The notes beneath the pieces are model-generated. The model had not been told where the DNA came from, ran no database searches, and worked only from the letters and a program-made list of their open reading frames with translations. The translations under genes were made by a program, and so were the position numbers. Of a DNA stretch of 64,000 bases, positions 52,454 through 64,000 are shown piece by piece; within the stretch, counting starts at the first letter, position 1, and each line of letters opens with the position of its first letter. Source of the stretch: Anaeromyces robustus (Eukaryota > Neocallimastigomycota > Neocallimastigomycetes > Neocallimastigales > Neocallimastigaceae). The stretch is from positions 152,001 to 216,000 of the forward strand of contig MCFG01000058.1 of NCBI GenBank assembly GCA_002104895.1. The letters run 5' to 3'.

Positions 52454-55255
52454 TTAATTGCTTGGTTTGTTTAAAACTTCAGTTGAAGCTTGATCATCTA
52501 TAGTTACTGTAATATCTTCTCTAACTTCTTCCATATTGACATATTTATTATCCTTATCAGTATTTTTAGTAGTATTTAATTTGTAATGTTTAATAAAAAT
52601 GGAACAAAGGAAAAGTAATATTGTCATTGGAATAACGGTATATCTATAAGTTTTTTGAAGAGATTCTACATAGATGGATGGACCATTTGGTACATTATGT
52701 ATATCATTAACGGTAATTGGTTTTTTATAATCTGGATAACGTTCCTTATAAAGACTTGGGAAAGCATTTTGTAAATAGGCACCATGAATAGCAACACCTA
52801 CAACAGCACCAATATTATTAAAGAAGGAAATTAAAGTAGTACTAATAGCAAGATGTTCTGGTGGTGAAACTTGTTGAGCTGACATTACACAATTTTGGAA
52901 AATTAAACCAACGGATAAACCAAAGAAGATATAAATAAAAACTTCTTTAATTAATTCTGTATTCATACCAATTAAAGTAACACAATAAGAAGAGAAAATC
53001 ATTAAGAAAGAACCTATTTTAATATAGATATCAATATGTCCCCATTTACTAATGAAAAATCCACTACCAATAGCAGAAATGGTAATACAGAAAACAGCTG
53101 GGGTTAATCTTAAACCTGCAATAGTAGCAGAGAAACCACGACCATCTTGATATAAAAGTGGTAAAGTATTAACACAAGTTAAGAAAGCAGCACCACTAAA
53201 GAAACTGGTTAAACTTGAAAATGTAATATTTCTATATTTGAAAAGACTTGGTGGAGTAATTGGTTCCTTAGCAAATTTATTTTCTACAATAATGTAAATA
53301 ATAAATAAAATGATACCAACGGTAAATAATGATATGATAGTGGTTGAATTCCATGGATATTTTTGACCTCCCCAATTTAATCCAAGTAAAAGACTAACTA
53401 ATGAACCAATAATACTAATAGTACCAATGAAATCAATTCTTTTAATTTTTTCCATAAAGGAACCTTTGTCTTTTGGCATCTTAAAGAATAAAGTAAATAT
53501 AATTAAACAAACGAAACCAATTGGAACATTAATGTAGAAAGCCCATCTCCAACTTTTTTATTATTATTATTATTATTATAAAAAACAAATATAAATATAT
53601 ATATAAATATATAAATATATAGATAGATAGATAGATAAATTAATAAGTATATAAGATTTATTATTAATATTATGTAAATAAATTTAGAAAAGTAAATTTA
53701 ATAATATATATATTATTAAATTTAATAATATATATAGATATATATAAACTAAAAATTCTTTTTTTTTTTTTTTTTAAGAACAATATATATATAATTATTA
53801 AAAAAAAAAAAAAAGGAGGAAAAAAATTACGTTAAATTATCAGTGAAGAAACCACCAAGTAAAGGACCAATAATAGAGGATAATGAGAAAATTGCACCAT
53901 TAACACCCATAAATACACCTCTATAATAATTATAAATATAATATAAAAATAATTAATTATTAATTAAAATATATATATATATATATTTTATAATTATTTA
54001 AAAATTTATAATATATATATATATATATATTATTTTTTTCATTTATATTTACCTTTTTCTTAATGGAACAATATCAGCAATAATAACATTAACTAAAACT
54101 GAAATACCACCACCACCAATACCTTGAATAGCTCTACCGAGAATTAAAGTACCAATATTTGGTGAAACTAAAATAATAATTATAAAAAAAAATTTTTTTT
54201 TTTATGATAAAATTAGATTAATAATATAACTAATAAAGAAATAAAAAAAACTTATAGTTTTATTTATCAATATTTGGATATAAAAATTAAAATAATTTTA
54301 TATAATTACCTCCACAAATAAATGATGAAATAATGAATAATACTAAAGTAAGAGTCATCATGAATTTACGACCAAAAATATCAGCAACTAAATTAATGAA
54401 TAATTTTTCAAATATTTTTATATTATTTATATTATATAATAATAATATATATATTATTAAATAAGTATTTTTTTAACTATTAGTATTAAATTTCTATAGA
54501 TATATAAATATATTAATATGAATATTTATTAAATATTTTAATATAATATTTAACATACACTTTCCAAACACTAGTGTTATTAATAATATAATGTTTAAAT
54601 ATATGATAAAAAAAAAGAAGATATTAGTTAATATTTATTGATTTTTTAATATTATATATATATATTATATTTCTTTTTTTCTTTTCATATTTAATAATTT
54701 ACTTGGTTGAATAGCAGTATTTGTAAGCATATAAGCTGTAATAACCCATGTAAAACTTTCATATGAATGAAATTGTGCACTAATTTTTGGAAGTGCTGTT
54801 GAAATAATTGTAATATCTAAACTAGACATAATCATGGATAAAACTATTATACACATATGAAAAATTTTAAATGTAATATATCATAGAAAAGTATTAATAT
54901 ATAAAATATTAATATTAAGTATTAAATATAAAAAAAAAGTCTGAAATTAATAAATATGAATACTTACGAAGACTGGAGTAAGTAAGGGCAAATTTTACCT
55001 AATATTATAGTTTATAAATATGTATAATAAAAACAAGTTTGGATATTAATATTATAGTATTTTAATAGGTTATATATGGTTATTTTCTTCTTAATATTTT
55101 AATATAGTTTATATATGTTATTTTTTTTCTTTTCTTTGTACCTTTGATAATTTAACCTTGACATAATCAAGGTCGTTGACATCAACAGCCTTTTCTTCTT
55201 TATTATCTATTATTTTTTCATTTTTATTATAGGTTTCTACTGAATGTTCATCCAT
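52454..55255 (-). CDS. major facilitator superfamily drug/H+ antiporter, DHA2 (14-helix) type
   Basis: I assemble eight exons: 55255-55142, 54998-54968, 54843-54703, 54570-54559 (only 12 nt), 54387-54310, 54167-54053, 53920-53831 and 53552-52454. All are in phase, giving 559 residues. The acidic N-terminus (MDEHSVETYNKNEK) is cytosolic. Family motifs follow in order: LDITIISTALPKIS (motif D1 of helix 1), FTWVITAYMLTNTAIQP, the helix 2-3 loop GKFADIFGRK, ILGRAIQGIGGGGI (motif B), VNGAIFSLSSIIGPLLGGFFTD (antiporter motif C) and LTWRWAFYINVPIG. All of these mark the EmrB/QacA-like 14-helix branch. It would export drugs, toxins or ions in exchange for protons at the plasma membrane. The 12-nt exon supplies MFGK of the conserved loop, and its 5' splice site is a perfect GTATGT. 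The substrate is unknown. Confidence 0.9.
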
Positions 55256-56054
55256 TGTTTATATTATTAACTAATAATAAAAATAATAATAAAATAATTA
55301 TTTTTTTTATATAATAAAAATATTATTTATATTTTGATTATTTTGATATTATTATGTTATTTTTATATATATATGTAAGTATATATATATATAATTTTTT
55401 TTTTCTTTTTTTTTTTTTTTTTGTAAAGAAGAAAACCAAAGTCATTTTCCCTTATATATATATTTTATATTTCCTTTTTTTTTTTTTCTTTTTTTTTTTT
55501 GAATTAATTAATATGAGGGAATAAAATAATTAATATATTAAATATAATAGAATTTCATATATTAAATTTACATTCCTTAATATATTGTATTTTTATGTAT
55601 ATTATTAATATTTTTATATATATATAAATATATTTTTAATATATAATTAATATTATCCTTTAGAAAAATTATTTAAAATTAATAATATAAAATATGAAAA
55701 AAAAATATATTATATTTTTCATATCATGTTTTTTAAATACAATTATTAAAAAATTAAAAATTATAACAATTAAAATAATAGAAATAATAATAACAATAGT
55801 TATTATAGTTACAATTACAATTATAATTATAATAAATAATAATAATAAATAATGTGAAAAAAACAAAAACTAAGTATAGAATAATCTAATTCTTTTCTAT
55901 AATTAATAAAATTTAATTTATTATAATTATGGTATTATGAAATTTTAATATTAAATGTAAAAATATCAACATTTTCAATTTAAATAATAACTTTATTTAT
56001 TTTCTTTTTTTTTTTTTTTTTTTTTTGTAATTTTATTTTTATATTCACTAATTT

Positions 56055-56105
<51 letters not shown>

Positions 56106-56193
56106 TTAATTTTATTAATTTATTTATTAATTTATTTATTTATTTATTTATTTTTTATTGTTGTTTTTTTTTTTTAAATCCTATTCATAATCC

Positions 56194-56262
56194 TTATTTC
56201 ATTGAATTTTGTGTAACACTAAATGCATTTTCATTCAAAACTTTATTTTTGCTTTTACCCAT
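56194..56262 (-). CDS. possible 22-residue small ORF
   Basis: MGKSKNKVLNENAFSVTQNSMK, preceded by an AT-rich leader. It stands out from the flanks by a more gene-like base composition, and an ATTGGC (inverted CCAAT) lies about 75 bp upstream. There is no known family. It could be a micropeptide, an upstream exon without a visible donor, or chance. Confidence 0.2.
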   Translation of the reverse strand: MGKSKNKVLNENAFSVTQNSMK

Positions 56263-56334
56263 ATTAAAAATAAATGAAAATCATCACTGTATTACTAAAA
56301 AACACCAAGAAAACTAAAGTTAAACTGAAAAACT

Positions 56335-57377
56335 ATTGGCTAAATTTATTAAACTATTTATATGTGTAGTAATTTTTTTAATTAAATTTATTTATTTATG
56401 TATTATTTACTTATTTATTTATTTACTTATTTATTTACTTATTATGGATTATCTATTATATATTTATTTACTTATTTAATGATTTATTTATTTATTTATT
56501 GTATTAAAAAAAAATGAAAAGGAGAATTTTAGGGCTTGTTTATTTTTTATTTTTTTTTTTGTTTTTTTGTTTTTTTGTTTTTTCATGTAGTGTTATGACA
56601 TGACGGTAATTATTGAAAGCCAATCGTGACAAAAGGAAGATTCAAAAAAAAAAAAATTTTTTTTTTTATCATTTTTATAATATCATGTTTTAACAATGTT
56701 TTAGTAATATATAATAAAAAAATTATTTTACTTTAACTTTATCAATTAAAAAGTTATATAATAATTTAATAATAATTATATCACCAAATTATCAGTTTTT
56801 CTCACTTATTTATAAAAGTATTAATTAAATTGTTATTATTTTAAAAATGATATAAATTGGTTTATTAATCTTTATTAATTAATAATATACTAACCCTTAA
56901 ATAACTTATGAAAAAGATACCCTTTAATACATATGGAGAGTTTTAAAAAAATTATTTTTAATATTAATTCTAAATCATAAAATGGTCAAAGAAAAATGGT
57001 CAAAAGAATATGAATGTATAAATTATTAAAAAATAAATAATATTAAAATTTAATGTTATATAAAAATTTGTTTGTTTGTTTTTTTATTTTGTATAAAAAG
57101 ATTGTTTATTAACACACCCATTATTTATTATTTATTATTTATTTATAAATTACCTTAATATTATATTTTTTTATATATTTTTTTATATATTTTTTTATAT
57201 ATTTTTCAAATAAAAAATAAAATTTTATAATAAAAAAATTTTAATTGGCTAAGTAATTTTTTTTTATTAAAGTATGAAAAATAATAATATTTAATAAATA
57301 AATAAATAAATAAATAATCAAATAAATAATGTAATATTAATAATAAATGAATAAATGAATAATTTGAATGAGCCAAT
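56335..57377. promoter_or_regulatory. cluster of CCAAT-type hexamers
   Basis: ATTGGC at 56335-56340 and 57246-57251, and GCCAAT at 56620-56625 (in GCCAATCGTGAC, near TGACATGACGG) and 57372-57377. These stand out in such AT-rich DNA and could be Hap-complex sites. No gene start is close except the small ORF. Confidence 0.3.
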
Positions 57378-57462
57378 CAAATAATAATATTTAAATAGAT
57401 TCAGTTGTAACACTTAAATTATTATTATTCTTTAAAATTATTAATAATTTTATTATTCTTTT

Positions 57463-57463
<1 letters not shown>

Positions 57464-57500
<37 letters not shown>

Positions 57501-57505
57501 TACTA

Positions 57506-57581
<76 letters not shown>

Positions 57582-57675
57582 TACTATTACTATTACTATT
57601 ACTATTACTATTACTATTACTATTACTATTATTATTATTATTATTTACTAATTATTATTATTATTATTATTATTT
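57464..57675. repeat. ATT and ATTACT microsatellites
   Basis: Nearly pure ATT runs flank a central block of about ten ATTACT hexamers (about 57577-57632). The open frame through it is a triplet artefact. Confidence 0.95.
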
Positions 57676-59194
57676 TTAAAATATTTAAAAAAGATTGGAT
57701 TTCATGTTTTTTTTTTTTTTTAATTTTTTTATTTTTTAAAAACATTATTAAAAAGATAATTTTTATAAATAATAATAGTTTATAATTAAATTTTAAAATA
57801 TAAAAAACTTTATTAAATATAAAATAATAAAATTTTATTTATTTATTTATCTTTTCATTATCTTTTTCTTTTGTTTATATATATATGTATTATTAAAAAA
57901 GAAGAAATGATAAAAAAATATATTTGTTATATAGTTTATCTTTTTCACATTTCAAATTTCTGTTTAAAGAATAATTAAATAATAAACAAAATAGTTCATT
58001 TTGAAATAATAAAAAAAACTATAAATTATTTTAAAGTTTTTTAATCTTTATCTATCTTTATATATATATATTTATATATATTTATGTATTTTTTTTTCCA
58101 TAATAGTACTATATAGAAATTTATATTTATTTTAATATATATAATTTATAATTTACTTAATGTCTATATTAAAAAAAATAAGTGAATAAATACATAATTA
58201 TTTTTAAAAAATTTTAAGCACACGATTTATACATCATCTTTGTTGAGTTTAAAAAATAAATATTAATATACGACATAATTATAATTATAATTATTATTAT
58301 AATTATTAATAATGTAAAAAAAAAAAATAATCCTCAATTTGAGCTTTAATATTTAATATTTAATATTTAATATTTAATATTTTGATATTTTGATATCTTG
58401 ATAATTGATAATTGGAAACATCTAAAAAAGAAAGAAAAAAAAAATTTTTTTTTTATTTTTTTTTTTTTTAATTTTTTAATTTAATTTAATTTCCATACAA
58501 CAAATTTTTTTTTTCTATTTAATTTATTTTATATTCGTTAAGATTCCACAGAATAATTAAATAATGATTTAGTGTAAAACATTTTTTTTAGTTACAAAAG
58601 ATTACAAGAGATTGACTTAAAATGACATACTTTTACATAATAAATTATAATTTATATCTATATTTATATCTATATATATTTATATATAATAATTTATAAA
58701 TAATATACACCATTAATATATTTTCATTTAAAAAAAAAAAAAAAAAAAAAGATACAAAATAGATATTTTTATTATTCTAATTATATTTAATTGTTTTTTT
58801 TGCCAACTTAGTATATATATTCGAATTTTTGTCCAATAAAAAAAAAAATTAATAATTTTGGAATAACATAAAAAAAAATGATAATAATACCAATATTACA
58901 ATAATAAATAGAAAAATAATAATAAAAAAAAACATGAAAAAGGTGAAAGAAAATAAAAATTATATATATTATTGAAAAAGAAATACCAGTAATTTGTATA
59001 ATAAATATAAATATCTTAATGTAATGTATAAAATTGTATAGAAGAAGAAAAAATAAAAATAAAAATATAAAAATAAGTAAAAAAAAAAAAAATTAAAAAT
59101 ATTCCAATAAATATTTCAATAACTTATCATATTTATTAAAACAAGTAAAATCTATTAAAAGGTAATATAATAAAATAAAATATAATATAATATA

Positions 59195-60754
59195 ATGTAT
59201 GAACTATTAAGAATACTTGATGAGGAGAGAAAAGTAGATTTATTTGAAAAAATTATTATACCCTTATTTAGTCATCAATTTTTTCCATGGACTTTATTAC
59301 TTTTAATTATATCCTATAAAAATTGGAAAAGACCAATTCTATTTTTATTGATCCTTCATTGTTTTTTAAGATCTTTAGGGGATGTATTCGTAAATAGATT
59401 AGATTTATATAAAAAGGGACCTAATGATAAATGGCCCTTTAGTAATGATAGTTGGTTAAAAACTTATGGTATAGCAACTATATTATGGCATTTAAGTGAA
59501 ATAATAGGTGATTGGTACCTTTTAATTAGAACTCAAGCACTTGTTAAAAATAGTAAAAAATTAAGACTTGTATTTATCACATGTTTATTTTATAATTTAA
59601 TTAAAGTTATTCAAATAACAAATTATTTAAGATATATACCCTTTACCGTAACAGAAAATCATCCAAATTATGAATTTATTTATATAAAAAATATGGCCGT
59701 CCATATATATAATAAATGGATCAATGTTTCTTTACAACAAATTTTTAGTGTTATTTATGACATTACTATTTTAATAGCTTTAAAGAAAAATATTTTTAAT
59801 AAAATTCAATATTTAAATGGAATAGGAAATAATACCTTTTTACATAAATTTAAACAAATATCAGAATATCGTATTTATTTATCAATTCTTATTACCCTTA
59901 TTGGAGCCCCTTTTATTTTTAGTTTTAGTTATAAAATGATTCATTTAACAAAAAAAGAAAATTTAGTAGAAACAAATATGGCAATCTATTCCAATTGTGA
60001 TGATCAAAATATTGATACCATTCGAGTATTAATCTTAAATTTTAATTATGTTTTTATGTATATAGATCAAATATTTCTTAGATTTTATATTGAAGAAAAT
60101 TATTCGAAAAGAAGAAGTCATCAAAAATCGGATTCATATAATTTTAATATGGTTTATCACAATTTTAAAAATTATGATAATAAAAGAAAAAAAGATAAAA
60201 ATAAGAATAAAAATAAAAATAAAAAAGGAAAAATTAAACCGATGAATCGAAGATCGGATTCTTATAATTTTAATATGGTTTATCACAATTTTAAAAATTA
60301 TGACAATTATGAAAATGATAATGATAATGAAAATGAAAATGAAAATAAATTATTAAAGTATAATGATATTTCAAAATACACCACTAATTTATCTATGGAC
60401 AAAAATAAATTTATAAATTTAAATAATATTTCAAATATCTATAATAATTTAAATATAAATACCTATAATAATAGCATTAATTATAATAATAATAATATTA
60501 ATAATAATTTAAATAAATCTTTATATAACCATAATAAAAGATTAAATAGGTACACCTATAATTATAATGGTATAAATAGAAATTTATATAATTATAACAG
60601 TATAAATAGAAATTCATATAATTACAATAGTATTAATAGAAATTCATATAATTATAATAGTATTAATAGAAATGCATATAGATATAATAGTATATATAAA
60701 AATTCAAAAGATAATAATAATTTAATGAATAGTTTATATAAAAATATTTTTTAG
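59195..60754 (+). CDS. unrecognised seven-helix membrane protein with an Asn-rich tail
   Basis: A 519-residue protein in a single exon; the first ATG after an AT-only leader is used. Seven hydrophobic segments lie in residues 30-305: FPWTLLLLIIS, ILFLLILHCFLRSLGDVF, TYGIATILWHLSEIIGDWYLLI, LVFITCLFYNLIKVI, IFSVIYDITILIAL, IYLSILITLIGAPFIFSFSY and VLILNFNYVFMYIDQIFLRFYI. The polar residues in helices 2-3 (RSLGD, HLSEIIGDW) are striking. The cytosolic tail (from about 310) has an exact 18-residue duplication, SDSYNFNMVYHNFKNYDN, on both sides of a Lys/Asn linker, then five or six copies of YNYNSINRNS. The helix count suggests a receptor-like fold, but I recognise no family motif. Other anaerobic-fungal homologues would be expected. 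Function unknown. Confidence 0.75.
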   Translation: MYELLRILDEERKVDLFEKIIIPLFSHQFFPWTLLLLIISYKNWKRPILFLLILHCFLRSLGDVFVNRLDLYKKGPNDKWPFSNDSWLKTYGIATILWHLSEIIGDWYLLIRTQALVKNSKKLRLVFITCLFYNLIKVIQITNYLRYIPFTVTENHPNYEFIYIKNMAVHIYNKWINVSLQQIFSVIYDITILIALKKNIFNKIQYLNGIGNNTFLHKFKQISEYRIYLSILITLIGAPFIFSFSYKMIHLTKKENLVETNMAIYSNCDDQNIDTIRVLILNFNYVFMYIDQIFLRFYIEENYSKRRSHQKSDSYNFNMVYHNFKNYDNKRKKDKNKNKNKNKKGKIKPMNRRSDSYNFNMVYHNFKNYDNYENDNDNENENENKLLKYNDISKYTTNLSMDKNKFINLNNISNIYNNLNINTYNNSINYNNNNINNNLNKSLYNHNKRLNRYTYNYNGINRNLYNYNSINRNSYNYNSINRNSYNYNSINRNAYRYNSIYKNSKDNNNLMNSLYKNIF

Positions 60755-62433
60755 AAAAAAAATAATAAACAAAAAAAAAAAATAGAATACTCTTAAATTT
60801 TTATTTATAATATCAATTATATATACCATGAATAAATAGAATATTTTATATAATTAATAATAATATAATGTAAATATAGATAAAGTATGTATATATATAT
60901 TTATTTATTAAAAGAAAAAAAAATAAAAATTAATTATTTATAAATAACTTTATGATTATACATTATATTTAAATTTTTTATTGTTTTTTTTTTTTTTATA
61001 TTTTCACTTTTCTATATTTCTATTTCTATTTTTTTTTATTTATTTATATATATATGTTTTATTAAAATAAATACTATAATTATTTATTGAAAAGCATGCA
61101 TTTTATATATTCCATTAAATAAATTGAAAGAATTGTTATGTATTTTAATTTTATTACTCAATATATATATATATATATATAGAGTAATTAAAATATATCA
61201 TTTGACTGATCAAGAAATTCATTTATTCATTTTCTTTTTTTTTTTTTCATTTCATTTGATCCAAAAGAGTATATTCATTAATAGATTTTCATTTATTGAT
61301 TCTATAAATTAAAAGAGAATTTATATCATTTATTTAATAAAATGATTTTAATATAGAAAAAAAATGATTAATAGTAAATAATAAAATAAAGTTTCCATTT
61401 ATTTTTGGTAATTATTAAGAATTTTCCATAAACTTTTTTTTTTTATAATAATTTTGTACTAACAAAAAGAAAAAAAAAGAAAAAGAAAAAAGATTTCTAC
61501 AAAATATAATAATTAATAAATTATAATTAATTAATATATTAGTACAATATAAATAATTATATTTTATATTTTATATTGTAATTAATCTTATTATATTTAT
61601 TAATATGTTATGTATTAATATTTTTAAATTAAAATTTTTTTATTTATAATATTTATATTTATATAATAATATAAAAAAATTTTTTTACTGATATGAAAAA
61701 AAAAATATTATTAATCTATAATAATTTTACATTAAAAATAATGATAAAGCAATTTTAGCCTTTTTTTTATATAATTATTTTGATATTCCATTATTAATTC
61801 TATTATAAAAGTTAATTATAAAAATATAAAAAAAATAAATAAAAACAAGTTTAAAAATAATAAATCTATTATTTTTATAATAAATCAATTATATATATAT
61901 GAAAATAATTACATAACTTAATTTTTTTTTTATTGCCTCATAGATAATGTATAAAAAATAAAATATATAAAATATCATATAATTAATAAGGCAGTTAATT
62001 AATATTTAAATCTTATAGAAAAAATTGATTTATGATTCATTAATTAAATTTAATAAAATTGATTCATAAATTTATTAAATAAATAATATAATAATAAATA
62101 ATATAATAATAAATAATATAATAATAAATAATAAATATTTGTTAATTATTATTAAATATACAAAGGCAATTTTTTTTTTGTTTATTTTTTTACTATTGAA
62201 TATAATTATTTTTAATGTCAAAAATGTATCATTTTACAAGTTTTGAAATTTGTATAAATACCGACAGATGTTTTTCAAAAAAAAAAAAAAAAATAAATAA
62301 AATAATCAACAATCAAAAAATATATAAATAAATAAATAAAATAATAAAAAATAAATAAATATTTACTATTATTTATTTTATAATAATAATAATAATAAAA
62401 AATACTATAATTATCTTTATATAATAAAAAAAA
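60755..62433. other. AT-rich intergenic region
   Basis: I see no gene. A short open frame at 61124-61312 is composed of AT repeats and poly-T. A run of AATAATATAAT units lies at about 62083-62135. Confidence 0.55.
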
Positions 62434-63072
62434 ATGGGTTTATTCAAGACTTACACCGCTAAAACTGTCAGCAAACCAAAAAATGAAATTGCTGTAGTTA
62501 ATAAAAAATTTGTTTTACCCCAATCCGTTACCTTAGTTTTAAGAGAAAAAATCTTTAGTTTATCTGGTGATGATTTTTCTATTAAGGATATTAATGGTGT
62601 TGAATATCTTAGATGTAAAGGAAAAGCTTTAAGTATTAGAAATAAAAAAATTCTTTATGATGTTGATCAAACTCCACTTCTTAATATTCAAAAAGCTTTA
62701 ATGTCCTTAAAGGGTAATGTTAAAATTTATGCTGGGGATAGTGATGAAAAAGTTCTTGCTACTATTGGACAAAGTGGTGTTTTTGCTGTTAAAAAATATG
62801 TTGTTGAATTCTTTAATGAAGCTACCGGTAAAAATGAAAGTTTTGATATGAAATGTGATTATCTTAGTTATACTTGTGCTATTTTCTATGGTCATGAAAA
62901 AGAAGGAGCTCCAGTAGTTGCTAAAGTCACTAAAAAATTAGATAAGAAAACTTTATTTACTGGTATGCAAAATTATTTTGTTGAAATTGCACCAGGAGTT
63001 GATATTGCACTTATGTGTGCCCTTGCTATTTGTTTCGATGAATACAAGAATGAACCAAAAAATAAAAAATAA
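62434..63072 (+). CDS. LURP-one-related (tubby-like C-terminal fold) protein
   Basis: A 212-residue protein in a single exon. The sequence fits the LURP-one/DUF567 superfamily: LVLREKIFSLSGDDFSIKDINGVEYLRCKGKALSIRNKKILYD, then TPLLNIQKALMSLKGNVKIYAG and a C-terminal GVDIALMCALAICFDEY helix that would fill the barrel. This is the 12-stranded barrel with a central helix shared with tubby and scramblases. Members are small cytosolic or membrane-apposed proteins of mostly unknown role; plant LURP1 acts in pathogen defence, and a phosphoinositide-binding or scramblase-like role is only inference. The ATG at 62434 follows an A-rich leader and precedes MGLFKTYTAKTV; the Gly2 does not by itself make a clear myristoylation site. 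Codon use (GGT, GCT, GTT) is that of a well-expressed gene. Confidence 0.85.
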   Translation: MGLFKTYTAKTVSKPKNEIAVVNKKFVLPQSVTLVLREKIFSLSGDDFSIKDINGVEYLRCKGKALSIRNKKILYDVDQTPLLNIQKALMSLKGNVKIYAGDSDEKVLATIGQSGVFAVKKYVVEFFNEATGKNESFDMKCDYLSYTCAIFYGHEKEGAPVVAKVTKKLDKKTLFTGMQNYFVEIAPGVDIALMCALAICFDEYKNEPKNKK

Positions 63073-63952
63073 GGATAACCATATAAAATATTTTAAATAA
63101 ATAAATAAATAAATATAAAAATAAAAATTAATATGTAAAAATAAAAAAATAATAAAATAATAATAAAATAAAAATAAAATAAAATAAAATAAAATAAAAT
63201 AAAATAAAATAATAATAAAATAAAATAAAATAAAAATATCAATGATAATTATAATTAAAATAATAATAATAATAAATAAATAAAAATTAATTTGTAAAAA
63301 ATAATAATAATAATAAAATAATAAATAAAATAAAATTAAAATAATAACTAAAATAATAAATAAAATCAAAATAAAATCAAAATTTTATTATTAAAGTATA
63401 ATTATTGTTTTTTTTTTTTTTTTTTTTTAAAAAAAAATATATATATACATATATATTTTAATATAATTGTTTATTTTCTTCTTATTCTCATAATTATTCA
63501 TGATGTATTCATTTTTATTTTTAATTAAATAAAATGTTATCTAAGGGGTAAATAAGTTTTTTGTAATTATAATTTAATTAATTAATTTTTAAAAAAGTCC
63601 ACTTTCATATTTTTGTTTATGTTTATTTAGTATTAATTATTAATTATTTGTTTCTAATTACTTTACTACAGTTTTTTTTTTTTTTTTATAATTTTTGTTG
63701 TATTATAATAAAAAAAAGTTCTTTCTTTAAAAAAAATAATTTATTATTTATTTATAGATTATAGTATAGTGTTATTATAACACTTGCAATAATAAATTAT
63801 AAACACTTATAATATAAATAGAATATGAAATAATTATAATTAATGCGCTATTTATATTTTTATTTAAAATAGTTTTTTTTTTTATTTAAATTAATATTAT
63901 TGAACTAAATGCAAAAGCAAATGAAGCATATGTTTTTTTTTAAGTTTAAAAC

Positions 63953-63985
<33 letters not shown>

Positions 63986-64000
63986 TCTATTACTATATTG
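63073..64000. other. AT-rich 3' flank
   Basis: It contains AAAAT tandem repeats (about 63167-63236), an ATA array and poly-T runs. The sequence at the right edge is an ATTT repeat. No gene is seen. Confidence 0.6.

Larger units (their letters stand above)
55256..59194. other. 3.9-kb gene-poor AT-rich region
   Basis: It holds the transporter promoter (right of 55255), an ATTT microsatellite (56058-56107), a possible 22-codon ORF (56194-56262), scattered GCCAAT/ATTGGC hexamers (56335-57377) and ATT/ATTACT arrays (57464-57675). Nothing else is supported. Confidence 0.55.

Noticed and set aside
57461-57679. 72-codon frame of Tyr/Ile/Leu runs
   Set aside because: Translation of ATT/ATTACT microsatellites.
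62953-63369. 138-codon minus-strand frame
   Set aside because: AT-repeat translation overlapping the end of the LURP-one gene.

Overview
The window reads as nuclear DNA of an anaerobic gut fungus (Neocallimastigomycota, e.g. Piromyces, Neocallimastix or Anaeromyces relatives). The evidence is an extreme A+T background with long homopolymers and ATT/AAAT microsatellites, Asn-rich proteins, GT-AG introns of roughly 120-280 nt, esterases with two fungal (CBM10-type) dockerins, 39-residue ankyrin arrays, and a receptor that joins a solute-binding domain to a class C seven-helix domain. I saw no tRNA, rRNA, CRISPR array or recognisable virus-like element.

Layout. 1.3-2.4 kb: secreted repeat protein with regular Lys-Arg sites (+). 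4.0-6.4 kb: ankyrin-repeat gene (+), split by a frame change and followed by a decayed repeat tail. 9.1-11.1 and 19.1-21.0 kb: two paralogous three-exon cellulosomal CE1 esterases (-). Between them, at 16.7 kb, an intronless NmrA/QOR2-like reductase (+). 24.4-25.0 kb: hairpins beside a decayed coding stretch. 25.5-38.1 kb: a giant four-exon gene (-) for about 3,963 residues, low-complexity and charged, with several SUMO-interaction-like motifs. 39.0-40.6 kb: three-exon rhomboid protease (+). 42.7-44.6 kb: intronless NhaC-type Na+/H+ antiporter (+). 46.4-49.6 kb: five-exon solute-binding/7TM class C receptor (-). 50.3-51.2 kb: ankyrin pseudogene (-) with a 48-Asn tract. 52.5-55.3 kb: eight-exon DHA2 major-facilitator transporter (-) with a 12-nt microexon. 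59.2-60.8 kb: unrecognised seven-helix membrane protein (+). 62.4-63.1 kb: LURP-one-related protein (+).

How the genes fit together. Each gene looks independently transcribed. Several fit a plant-fibre degrader living in the rumen: the esterases would act on feruloylated or acetylated hemicellulose within a cellulosome, the receptor could sense released sugars, and NhaC and the DHA2 exporter would handle ions and toxic small molecules. The reductase and the antiporter have no introns and look bacterial in kind, which suggests horizontal acquisition. The most notable items are the multi-exon models assembled here (giant SIM-rich protein, receptor, transporter, rhomboid) and the secreted Kex2-type repeat precursor.
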